Assembly: GCF_013340935.1 (NCBI RefSeq)
Contig: NZ_WHOS01000001.1
Span: 186,001-250,000 of the forward strand
Reading direction: 5' to 3'
Source: Azospirillum melinis
Lineage (GTDB): Bacteria; Pseudomonadota; Alphaproteobacteria; Azospirillales; Azospirillaceae
DNA length: 64,000 nt
Under the pieces are notes generated by a model. It did no database searches. It was not told where the DNA came from and saw nothing but the letters and a program-made list of their open reading frames with translations. The stretch's first letter is position 1, and each line of letters starts with the position of its first letter. Shown in pieces: positions 24,905 to 32,877 of the stretch. The position numbers were made by a program, and so were the translations under genes.

Positions 24905-26962
24905 ATGAGTCACGACACTGAAGAGCAGTATCGCAGCATCTTCGAGAATGCTGTCGAAGGCATCTATCAGACCACCGTCGACGGCCGTTACCTGCGGGTC
25001 AATCCGGCGCTTGCCGATATCTACGGCTATGCTTCGCCCGAAGACCTGATCGCCAACCTCACCGACATCGCCTGCCAGCTCTATGTCGATCCCGGCAAGC
25101 GCGAGGCCTTCGCCGACCTGATGGCCCGACAGGACCGTGTCCTCAGCTTCGAGGCGCGCGTCTTCCGCCGTGACGGCTCCATCATCTGGATTTCGGAAAG
25201 TGCGCGCTGCGTGCGCGACCCCGCCGGTCGCATCCGCTACTACGAAGGCACCGTTCAGGACATCACCGAGCGCAAGCAGCATGAGGAGAAAATCCGGCTG
25301 CTCGCCACCGTGTTCGACAGCGTCGCCGACGGCATCCTGATCGTCGATCCCGAACTGACCGTCCAGGCGATCAACCCGGCCTACGAGATCATGACCGGTT
25401 TCCAGCGCGAGGAGCTGCTCCGCAAGCCTTTGGTGCTCTTCGCCCCCGGCTCGCACGAACGCGAATTCGTCGACGCCATCTGGACCACGGCGCGCCAGGC
25501 TGGCCGATGGCAGGGGGAGGTCACCAGCTTCCGCCATTCCGGCGACGCCTTCGCCGCCGCCCTGTCGGTGACGTCGGTCCGCGCGCCGAATGGCGTTCTG
25601 GAACATTACGTCCTGACCATCGCCGACATCAGCCAGCGCAAGTCGCAGGAACACCAGATCCGCTATCAGGCCAGCTTCGACCGGCTGACCGACCTGCCCA
25701 ACCGCTGGCTGGTCTGCGAAAGGCTGGAGGAGGCCATCGTCCGCGCCCAGCGGACGAAGAGCAAGGTCGCCGTCGCCTTTCTTGACCTCAACCGCTTCAA
25801 GCAGGTGAACGACACGCTGGGCCACCATGCCGGCGACGAACTGCTGAAGCTGGTGGCCCGGCGCCTGCGCAACTGCACCCGCATGACCGACACCGTCGGC
25901 CGGCTGGGCGGGGACGAATTCCTGATCGTGGCGCCCGATGCCGCCGACCGCTCCGCCGGAGCCCGGCTGGTGGAAAAAGTGCTCTATTCGATGTCGGAGC
26001 CTTTCAGCGTCCACAATCAGGAGCTTTTCTGCGGCGCGTCCATCGGCATCGCCTTCTATCCCGACGACGGCGAGACGGCGGACCAGCTTCTGCGCAACGC
26101 CGATCTGGCGATGTACCACGCCAAGCGCAACCCTGAGCACAAATACGTCTTCTACGACAGCGGGATGCGCGAGCGGTCGGGCTTCACGCTGGGGCTGGAG
26201 AGCGACCTGCGCCGTGCCAGCGGCGGTGACGAGTTCGAACTGCATTTCCAGCCAAAGATCGATCTGGTCGGCAACCGCACCATCGGGGCGGAGGCGCTGA
26301 TCCGCTGGCGCCACCCGGTCCGCGGCATGGTCAGCCCGGCGGAGTTCATCCCGCTTGCCGAGGAAACCGGCCTAATCTGGGAGATCGGCGCCTGGACCCT
26401 GGTCGAATCCTGCCGACGGCTGGCCGACTGGATCCGGCGCGACCTGCCGATCCCCTCGGTGTCGGTGAACCTGTCGCCGCGACAGTTCCAGGACGCCCGC
26501 CTCGTCGGTTTCGTGCGCAGCGTGGTTGAATCGGCAGGCATCCCGGCCGACCGGCTGGAACTGGAACTGACCGAAGGTGCGATGATCGGCGACATCGAGA
26601 AGGCGGTGACGATCCTCAACGGGTTGAAGGACATCGGCGTCCGCCTGTCCATCGACGATTTCGGCACCGGCTATTCTTCGCTGGCCTATCTGAAGCGCTT
26701 CCCCATCGACACGCTGAAGATCGACCGCAGCTTCGTCCGCGACATCGTGAAATCGACCACCGACCCGGCCATCGTCGGCACCATCGTCAATCTTGCCGAG
26801 AGCCTGGGCTTCGACACCATCGCCGAGGGGGTGGAGACGCAGGAGCAGGCCGACATGCTGCGCCAGCAGCGCTGCACCCGCATCCAGGGCTATCTGATCA
26901 GCCGGCCGCTGCCGATCGACCAGTTCGAGGCCTTCCTCGGCAACAGCGTGGTTCCGGCCTGA
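24905..26962 (+). CDS. PAS-PAS-GGDEF-EAL cyclic-di-GMP signalling protein
   Basis: 685 residues. Two PAS sensor domains come first (about residues 5-125 and 135-250; the first begins EEQYRSIFENAVEGIYQTT). The diguanylate cyclase domain follows, with an intact RLGGDEF active site near residue 340. The C-terminal phosphodiesterase domain keeps EALIRW and DDFGTGYSSLAYLK. Both catalytic motifs are intact, so either activity is possible. No transmembrane segment is visible, so it is a cytoplasmic sensor, perhaps of redox or oxygen through PAS. The ATG at 24905 follows GAGG at good spacing; further upstream in-frame starts (24857) exist but lack one. It may control exopolysaccharide made by the nearby locus; that is inference. 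Confidence 0.9.
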   Translation: MSHDTEEQYRSIFENAVEGIYQTTVDGRYLRVNPALADIYGYASPEDLIANLTDIACQLYVDPGKREAFADLMARQDRVLSFEARVFRRDGSIIWISESARCVRDPAGRIRYYEGTVQDITERKQHEEKIRLLATVFDSVADGILIVDPELTVQAINPAYEIMTGFQREELLRKPLVLFAPGSHEREFVDAIWTTARQAGRWQGEVTSFRHSGDAFAAALSVTSVRAPNGVLEHYVLTIADISQRKSQEHQIRYQASFDRLTDLPNRWLVCERLEEAIVRAQRTKSKVAVAFLDLNRFKQVNDTLGHHAGDELLKLVARRLRNCTRMTDTVGRLGGDEFLIVAPDAADRSAGARLVEKVLYSMSEPFSVHNQELFCGASIGIAFYPDDGETADQLLRNADLAMYHAKRNPEHKYVFYDSGMRERSGFTLGLESDLRRASGGDEFELHFQPKIDLVGNRTIGAEALIRWRHPVRGMVSPAEFIPLAEETGLIWEIGAWTLVESCRRLADWIRRDLPIPSVSVNLSPRQFQDARLVGFVRSVVESAGIPADRLELELTEGAMIGDIEKAVTILNGLKDIGVRLSIDDFGTGYSSLAYLKRFPIDTLKIDRSFVRDIVKSTTDPAIVGTIVNLAESLGFDTIAEGVETQEQADMLRQQRCTRIQGYLISRPLPIDQFEAFLGNSVVPA

Positions 26963-26968
26963 CGCCTG

Positions 26969-26992
26969 CCCCCTCTCCCGCGGGGAGAGGGG
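26969..26992. repeat. C-rich/G-rich intergenic palindrome
   Basis: A near-perfect 12-base inverted repeat located in the short gap between the convergent GGDEF-EAL and LuxR-type genes. It is like the element at 14053-14080 and the stem at 55753-55782. It probably acts as a transcription stop for both genes, although a T-run is missing. Confidence 0.6.
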
Positions 26993-27002
26993 ATACCCCG
27001 GC

Positions 27003-27809
27003 TTACGGCGCCGTCCGCTCCAGGAAATACTCCATCTCCTGGATGATGCCGCTCTGGGCGGCCCAGAGGGCGGCCTGGGTGCGGTTGCGGACGTTGATGG
27101 TCTGCATGATGTGGCGGACATGAAGCTTCACGAGATCTTCCGTCATCAACATCTCGCGCGCGATTTCCTTGTTGCTGCATCCGTCCATGATCAGTTTCAG
27201 GATGCGGGCGTGACGCGGATAGAGCCCGGGATAACCCAGCAATTCGGTTTCATGCTGGGCCATCGCCCCATCCTCGCCACCGCGGCGCAGTGCGGTGGGA
27301 GAGAAGTAATCGAAGCATTCCTCCGGCACCACCGGCTCGCCGGCATGGATCAGGCGCAGGGACAGTACGAAGGCGGCTGGCGCCATCCGGTTCAGGAGGT
27401 AGCCGCGCACGCCGAAGCGCAGGGCCATCCGCATGTGGTGGGCGGAAAATTCGTCGGCGATCATTGCAAGCTTGGCCTGCTCGCCGTACCAGCTGCGGAA
27501 GTTCCAGGCGTCGGTCTTCAGCGAGGCCAGATCGAACAGCACGATGTCAGCGGATCGGTCGGGATTGCCGTTTCCGGAGCCATTTCCAGGCGGCGCTTCC
27601 AGCGTCGCCACAGCCCCCCTGGCGGAGAACCCGTCGGAATGGCGGTCGGCACCGTTCGTTCTGCCGTTCCACATCGTCTTGGGTGAAAGTCCAGTTACAA
27701 GCCGGCTTTGCGGGTCGATGACCTCGAAGCAGTCATCCAGAATGTTCAGGATGGATTCGCGCAGCAATCGGCTTTGGTTGTGAACAATCACGCGAATGCG
27801 ATCGGACAT
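27003..27809 (-). CDS. LuxR/NarL-type transcriptional regulator with a degenerate receiver-like N-terminus
   Basis: 268 residues. The C-terminal HTH (about residues 195-255) has PRHARILKLIMDGCSNKEIA followed by VKLHVRHIMQTINVRNRTQA, a clear LuxR-type DNA-binding helix. The N-terminal part looks like a response-regulator receiver (RIRVIVHNQSRLLRESIL, DIVLFDLAS) but lacks the usual acidic pair and contains an inserted Gly/Asn-rich loop at about residues 72-86. It may therefore not be phosphorylated. GGAG precedes the ATG. No partner sensor kinase is adjacent. Regulators of this type often control motility or exopolysaccharide; the neighbouring locus fits but this is not shown. Confidence 0.85.
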   Translation of the reverse strand: MSDRIRVIVHNQSRLLRESILNILDDCFEVIDPQSRLVTGLSPKTMWNGRTNGADRHSDGFSARGAVATLEAPPGNGSGNGNPDRSADIVLFDLASLKTDAWNFRSWYGEQAKLAMIADEFSAHHMRMALRFGVRGYLLNRMAPAAFVLSLRLIHAGEPVVPEECFDYFSPTALRRGGEDGAMAQHETELLGYPGLYPRHARILKLIMDGCSNKEIAREMLMTEDLVKLHVRHIMQTINVRNRTQAALWAAQSGIIQEMEYFLERTAP

Positions 27810-28360
27810 GTCCGTCTCCCCCAGGAATAGACGAAATGGTGGACGGCATTGCGCGGCCGGAGGCAGGCTTTTCCCCCCTGGACGCTGTGCTTGGACGTCG
27901 GCGGTGCCGGTGCTTGGCAATTCAGGTTAGCCGGATTCTTATGCCCGGCGTCCGACCTTCGGCCCCCCGTCCGGACCGTTGCCTCCGCAGTCTCCGATGC
28001 CGCCGCGCTTGGCCGCGCAATGCCGCAATTCCGATGGACGATACACGTTGTATCGCTGGTGTCGTGCTCGCCCGTTCGAATTTAGATCAAACTATGATCC
28101 GGCACTCACGGCATTGTCTGCTGCACTTTTGGAATTGTTCCAGGCTCAGTGGGGGTGAGAATCACCCTGTCAGGGCGGAGTCCCTTGTCAGACGGACAGC
28201 AGTAATAAACCATCCTCGTGTGCCGGGATATAGAAGATTACCCGACAAAGACAGTGGGTGCTCCAAGGGATATCGCCAATCGTGGCGGTTCCGAAGGGAA
28301 GGAAGCCAAACGATTTTGCCATACTAAGAAGAAAAACGTCTGGATAAAGCAACTTATATT

Positions 28361-28381
28361 AGATGACTTGACTTGTCATCT
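28361..28381. repeat. Perfect inverted repeat in AT-rich intergenic DNA
   Basis: Seven-base arms AGATGAC and GTCATCT separated by seven bases. It stands in a region without genes and could be a regulator site or a small hairpin. Confidence 0.5.
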
Positions 28382-28462
28382 GTCCGATATGCGCCAGTTC
28401 ACCATCGATAATATAGACTCTTAAACAGCAGTTGCCAGGAGAATCTTCGTTGACCATGGAAA

Positions 28463-28500
28463 CGAAAATGGAGCCCCGCCTGGACGGGTCTCCATTTTCG
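28463..28500. terminator. Terminator hairpin downstream of the CBM-repeat gene
   Basis: An 11-base perfect stem (28463-28473 with 28490-28500) with a second GC-rich inner stem. It is 30 bases past the stop of the minus-strand gene, and a T-rich run follows in that direction. Confidence 0.85.
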
Positions 28501-28529
28501 TTCCGGCTAGCTGTGTCTTGGCCGCTGCC

Positions 28530-31307
28530 TTATGCCGCCACGTCGTGGGTGATGGCATAGACGCCGGTGTCCCAGCGGGCGATGGTGGTGTCGAAGCTGC
28601 CGACGCCGTTCACCACGTCGAAACCCTGGGTGGTGTTGTGCATCAGGTCCTGGACCGTGTAGTGGCCGTTGGCGAGCTGAAGCTCCACATGGGTGGCGAC
28701 CGCCTTGCGCGCTGCGGTGTCGTTGAAATCGACGCGGTCGGAGGCGACGACGATCAGCCTGTCCTTCTGGTCGTAGAAGCCGTAGCCGGTGATCTGGGCG
28801 TCGGGATCCTTGTCGGTGAAGGTCAGAGGGTGGTGGTAGTTCAGTGCCTCGTCCCCGATCAGAACCGGGGCCTTGGCCTTCAGTGCCGCGATCTCGGCGT
28901 CGCTGAACAGATTGTGCCCCTCATATGTGGCCTGCGGGATGATGAAGGCGCTGGGCGCGCTGGCCTTGGTCATCGACGACAGGGCGGCGTCGCTGACGTA
29001 ATAGCCGAAGGGCACGCCGGCATCGTGCAGCTTGGTGATCGGCTCCAGCAATTCGCCCAGATAGGCATTGCCGATGGAATTACCGGCCGGCTCCAGCGCA
29101 TTCATCGCCTTTTCAGCGTTGGCGCTGTAATAGAGCGCCGGGCCAAAGGGACGGGTCGGCACGATGTCGCGCAGCATGTCCAGCCAGGGCTGCTTCACCT
29201 CGCCCCAATCGTGATAGCTGCGCGACCACTGCTCCGCCGCTCGCCGGACACCGCCCTGGTCGTCGGCGATCATAGTCCAGCCGCTTTGCAACCAGGTCTG
29301 CTCCAGCCGGCCCCACCCCAGCTCGTCGCGGACCGTGCCGGAGACGCCGGTGTAGAGGCTGTTCACCGCGCCCCAGTAATCATCCTCCGACGAGGACATC
29401 ATGTGGCCGAAATGGGCGTCCGGCGCGCGGGCGGCATGGATGCCCAGCATCGCCTGCTCGTAGGAGGCCGGGGCCTGCTTGTGCTGCATCTCGAAGCGTT
29501 CGAGGGTCTGCACGTTGAACAGGATGTCCTTCTCGTTCATCGTGTCGGCGATCACGCGGGCATCGACGCCGGCGAATTCGCGCATCGCCGCCGGGGTGAA
29601 GGACACCTGGGTGGTCAGCCAGGCGGCCTTGCCGGTGTTCTTCACGATGGCGTCGTCCAGCGCCTTCCAGCCATAGGCCCAGCCGTCGACGAAATAGTCC
29701 AGCCACTGGGTCGGGTGGTTGTCGACGATGTCCTGCGCCTGCTGCGCCAGCGTGCTGCCGGCCACCTTGATGCCGGTCTTGCTGCTGAACTCCGCGATCA
29801 TGCGGGAATTGAAGAAGTCCATCACGCCGGAATGCGGGCTGCCGTCGAAGAAGTCGGCCAGCTCGTACCCACGGGTGCCGGTCAGGGCGGACAGGCGGCC
29901 CAGCTTGTCGGCCATCCAGTCGGCATAATGGGCGGTGCCGCCGGTCCAGCCGGCCGGTGCATCCTTGGCGTCCAGCGGCATCAGCGGGCTGACATAGCCC
30001 CAGCCATAGGGATTGCTGCTGTCGGAGTTCAGGACATTGCCGTCGCCGTCACGTCCCAGATACTGCGGATGGGCCTTGACCCACGACACCCACGCCTTGT
30101 GACCGCCCAGATTGGCGAACTCGCCGCCGTTCTGCGAGAACTCGAAGGTGTCCTCCCACAGCTGCATGCCGATCAGCGGCATCACCCCGTCGGCCAGATG
30201 GCCGGCGGCGACGTCGCGGGTTTCCTTCAGATGGGCGGCGTTGGCGTAATCGGGCACCGATTCCCAGAACAGGTGCTGCGGCGCCAGCCCGCGGTCGGCG
30301 CCCCAGGAGATGGTCGACACGTCCGACATCAGCGGCGGACGCTCGCTGCTGACCCCGGCGCTGGCGCTGTGGTCGTTCTTCGGCAGCGTGGCGGCCGGCG
30401 CCGTCGGAGTGGTGGGGGTGGTGGGAGTGGTTGGCGCCGTGGGGGTGGTGGTCGTGCCGCTGGCCAGCATGTCCTTGCTGACGGGAATGCTGAGCGTGCC
30501 GTTCCACCACAGGCCCTGCTGGCCGGCGATGACGTCCTTGCCGTCCAGCGCGCCGCGGTCATAGGTGACGCCGGCGGCGGTCGAGGCGACGCTGTGGCCG
30601 TTCACCACGACGGAGCCGACATAGAGGCTGCGGTCCTGGCCGTTGACGACGGCGTCGTTGTCGTACTGGACCTGGACCTTGTGCGCCAGGGCCGGATCGA
30701 GATCGACCGTGAACTTGTAGGCGGTCTGGCTGGTGGCGGCCACCTTGGCGTCGCCCACCATTTTGCCGTCGACCAGAAGCTTGAAGTGCGGCGGCACGCC
30801 GCCGGCACTGGTGCCCCAGGCATTGACGACCACGCTGAAGGACTTGGTCGCGGCCGGGGTCGCGACCACCGCTTCGGCGGCATCGGTCGCCGTGGGGATG
30901 GGGAACAGCGAGGCGGGCAGCGGCATGTTCAAGGCGCCGCCCCAATAGAGACCTTCCTGTCCCTTCACCACGTCCTTCCCGTCGACCGCACCCTTGTCAT
31001 AGGTGACCGACGGGTCGGTGACGGCGATCGAGGTGCCGTTCACCGCCACGGCGCGGACGAACAGGTTGCGGTCGGCGCCGCCGACCACCCCGTCATTGTC
31101 ATAGACAAGTTGAAGGTTGTGCGCACTGCCGGCGGCGACCTTGGCGCTGATCGTGTAACGGCCTGCGGTGCTGCTGTTCACCGTCGCCTGGCCGATGGTC
31201 GCACCATCGAGTTTGAGCGCCAGATGCGGCCAGATGCCGCCGGCAGCCTGTCCCCATGCGTCGATCGCAAAGGTGACATCGATGAGATTGGACTCGGTGG
31301 ACGACAT
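28530..31307 (-). CDS. Two-CBM carbohydrate-binding protein with an unassigned glycoside-hydrolase-like domain
   Basis: 925 residues. Two copies of a calcium-type xylan-binding module (CBM36/60-like) lie at about residues 1-135 and 150-290. Both copies show YDND followed by V-x-G-x-DR-x-L-Y/F-V and then DGKDV with G-Q-x-GL. A Thr/Pro linker follows (about 291-320). The rest (about 320-925) is aromatic- and Asp/Glu-rich (FFDGSPHSG, WLDYFVDGWAYG, SSSEDDYWGAV), like a TIM-barrel enzyme, but I cannot assign a family. No N-terminal signal peptide is visible, so export would need another route such as type I secretion. The ATG at 31307 has AGGAG eight bases upstream. It borders the exopolysaccharide locus and may bind or trim that polymer or plant cell wall xylan. 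Confidence 0.75.
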   Translation of the reverse strand: MSSTESNLIDVTFAIDAWGQAAGGIWPHLALKLDGATIGQATVNSSTAGRYTISAKVAAGSAHNLQLVYDNDGVVGGADRNLFVRAVAVNGTSIAVTDPSVTYDKGAVDGKDVVKGQEGLYWGGALNMPLPASLFPIPTATDAAEAVVATPAATKSFSVVVNAWGTSAGGVPPHFKLLVDGKMVGDAKVAATSQTAYKFTVDLDPALAHKVQVQYDNDAVVNGQDRSLYVGSVVVNGHSVASTAAGVTYDRGALDGKDVIAGQQGLWWNGTLSIPVSKDMLASGTTTTPTAPTTPTTPTTPTAPAATLPKNDHSASAGVSSERPPLMSDVSTISWGADRGLAPQHLFWESVPDYANAAHLKETRDVAAGHLADGVMPLIGMQLWEDTFEFSQNGGEFANLGGHKAWVSWVKAHPQYLGRDGDGNVLNSDSSNPYGWGYVSPLMPLDAKDAPAGWTGGTAHYADWMADKLGRLSALTGTRGYELADFFDGSPHSGVMDFFNSRMIAEFSSKTGIKVAGSTLAQQAQDIVDNHPTQWLDYFVDGWAYGWKALDDAIVKNTGKAAWLTTQVSFTPAAMREFAGVDARVIADTMNEKDILFNVQTLERFEMQHKQAPASYEQAMLGIHAARAPDAHFGHMMSSSEDDYWGAVNSLYTGVSGTVRDELGWGRLEQTWLQSGWTMIADDQGGVRRAAEQWSRSYHDWGEVKQPWLDMLRDIVPTRPFGPALYYSANAEKAMNALEPAGNSIGNAYLGELLEPITKLHDAGVPFGYYVSDAALSSMTKASAPSAFIIPQATYEGHNLFSDAEIAALKAKAPVLIGDEALNYHHPLTFTDKDPDAQITGYGFYDQKDRLIVVASDRVDFNDTAARKAVATHVELQLANGHYTVQDLMHNTTQGFDVVNGVGSFDTTIARWDTGVYAITHDVAA

Positions 31308-31649
31308 CGGCACGACTCCTATTAATCGGATATTAAGATCTTCCAAAACGGGATTACCCGTATCGGTCGGATTACCCTTCTCGTTGGGAGTAGTCGCACG
31401 AAAGTTTATGTAATTGAGAGAGTCAATCTTGGGACATAACTCTGACTCATCTTTGACTCTTCCAAAAAAATCGATTTTGAGTCCGCGAATGCTTTAGACT
31501 CTGAAAGAATGAATCCGACATCGGCAGTCTTAAGCCTGTTGTGCGGAGATCGTATCTTTCGTTTGTTTGGTGTCCGCTCCGCCTCCATGGTCCACTGCGG
31601 CACGAACCGTCGCCGATACCGCAGATCAGGCAGGGCAGGAGATCTCCCC
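31308..31649. promoter_or_regulatory. Divergent promoter region with repeated GACTC motifs
   Basis: 342 bases between the CBM-repeat gene and the first glycosyltransferase gene. The part from about 31400 to 31510 is AT-rich compared with the surroundings and has five GACTC-type motifs in both orientations (31420, 31443, 31454, 31478 and 31496). I see no gene. These may be binding sites for a regulator of one or both flanking genes. Confidence 0.45.
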
Positions 31650-32867
31650 ATGCGCACCGAATTCCTGCGCATCGCCGTCGTTACGCAGAAGATCGTCCGC
31701 CATGACGGCCAGGGCCGCGTGAACGCGGTCGTGGTCGACGAACTGCTCCGCCGCGGGCACGAGGTCGTCGCCATCGCGTCGGAACTGGCGGACGAACTGG
31801 CGCGTCATCCGCGCCTGCGCTGGGTCCGCATCGACGGGGGAGGGGTGCCGACGCAGTTGGCAAAGGACCAGCTGTTCGCATGGCGGGCCAGCCGGGCGCT
31901 GGTGCGGGAAAGGCGCCGGGGAAAAGACCGATCAGGAAGCGACCTGCCAGGGATAGACAGGGTGGTGGTGAACGGCTTCGTCAGTTGGGCGCGGTCGGAC
32001 GTGAATGCGGTGCACTTCGTCCATTCCGCCTGGATGCGCTCCCCCACCCACCCGATCCGCAAGGGCGTCTCGCCCCTGTCGCTCTACCGGGCGCTCTACA
32101 CGCTGCTGAATGTCGGGTTCGAGCGCTGGAGCTTCCGCCGTGCCGGCCGGCTGGTGGCGGTATCGCGCACCGTGGCGGACGAGTTGCGCCGGGACGGCAT
32201 CGCGCCTGGGCGGCTGAGCGTGATCGACAATGGCGTCGATGTCGAAGAGTTCCGTCCGGGAACGCCGGACCCGGCGCTGTTCGGCCTGCCGCCCGGCCGG
32301 CCGGTGGCGCTGTTCGTCGGCGATGCCCGCAGCGACCGCAAGAATCTGGACGGCGTGCTGCACGCGCTGGCCGAGGTGCCGGATCTGGCGCTCGCGGTGG
32401 TCGGCGAAGAGCGGGGCGGCCCATTTCCGGCGATGGCGCGGGCACTGGGGGTGGAGGGGCGGATCCGCTTCCTCGGCCATCGGCGCGATGTGGCGGCGCT
32501 GATGCGGGCGGCCGACCTGTTCGTCTTTCCAACCCGCTACGAGCCCTTCGGCCTCGTCCTGCTGGAAGCGGCGGCGAGTGGGTTGCCGGTCGTCACCACG
32601 CGTCTGGCCGGTGCCGGCCGGCTGCTGGAAGACGGCGCGGCCATTTTGCTGGATAGCCCGGACGCCCATGCCGAACTGGTGCAGGCGATGAGCAGTCTGG
32701 CGGCCGACCCGGCGCTCCGCCGCCGCATGGGCGAGGCCGGACGCCGCATCGCCGAAAGCCAGGACTGGTCGGTGACGGCCGGGCAGTATGCCGACCTGCT
32801 GGAGGAGCCGGGATTCTCGGGGCGGGCGGTTGAGGGCCGGGGGCTGTTGGCCGGATCGGCCTCCTGA
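31650..32867 (+). CDS. Glycosyltransferase family 4 protein
   Basis: 405 residues, GT-B fold. The C-terminal donor-binding domain has RYEPFGLVLLEAAASGLPVV, the E-x7-E motif of GT4 retaining transferases, and the N-terminal half has VVAIASELADELARHPRL-type strands. AGGAG lies eight bases before the ATG. It is the only plus-strand gene in the polysaccharide locus and is transcribed away from the CBM-repeat gene, ending 10 bases from the convergent beta-helix gene. It would add one sugar to the repeat unit on the cytoplasmic side; donor and acceptor are unknown. Confidence 0.88.
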   Translation: MRTEFLRIAVVTQKIVRHDGQGRVNAVVVDELLRRGHEVVAIASELADELARHPRLRWVRIDGGGVPTQLAKDQLFAWRASRALVRERRRGKDRSGSDLPGIDRVVVNGFVSWARSDVNAVHFVHSAWMRSPTHPIRKGVSPLSLYRALYTLLNVGFERWSFRRAGRLVAVSRTVADELRRDGIAPGRLSVIDNGVDVEEFRPGTPDPALFGLPPGRPVALFVGDARSDRKNLDGVLHALAEVPDLALAVVGEERGGPFPAMARALGVEGRIRFLGHRRDVAALMRAADLFVFPTRYEPFGLVLLEAAASGLPVVTTRLAGAGRLLEDGAAILLDSPDAHAELVQAMSSLAADPALRRRMGEAGRRIAESQDWSVTAGQYADLLEEPGFSGRAVEGRGLLAGSAS

Positions 32868-32877
32868 CCGGGTGCCG

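Larger units (their letters stand above)
27810..28529. other. Intergenic region before the polysaccharide locus
   Basis: About 720 bases. The sequence is noticeably richer in A and T from about 28200. It contains an inverted repeat at 28361-28381 and a strong terminator at 28463-28500. I see no protein-coding frame with a credible start site or protein-like composition. Confidence 0.6.

Noticed and set aside
27836..28327. Plus-strand open frame of 163 codons between the LuxR-type gene and the polysaccharide locus
   Set aside because: Very high Arg and Pro with no fold-like pattern and no start signal.
30400..30450. Short GTGG/GGTG-rich tandem pattern
   Set aside because: It codes the Thr/Pro linker of the CBM-repeat protein, so it is a low-complexity coding stretch and not a separate repeat element or CRISPR.
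31406..31774. Minus-strand open frame of 122 codons over the divergent promoter
   Set aside because: Overlaps the true start of the glycosyltransferase gene and the AT-rich promoter region; no ribosome site.
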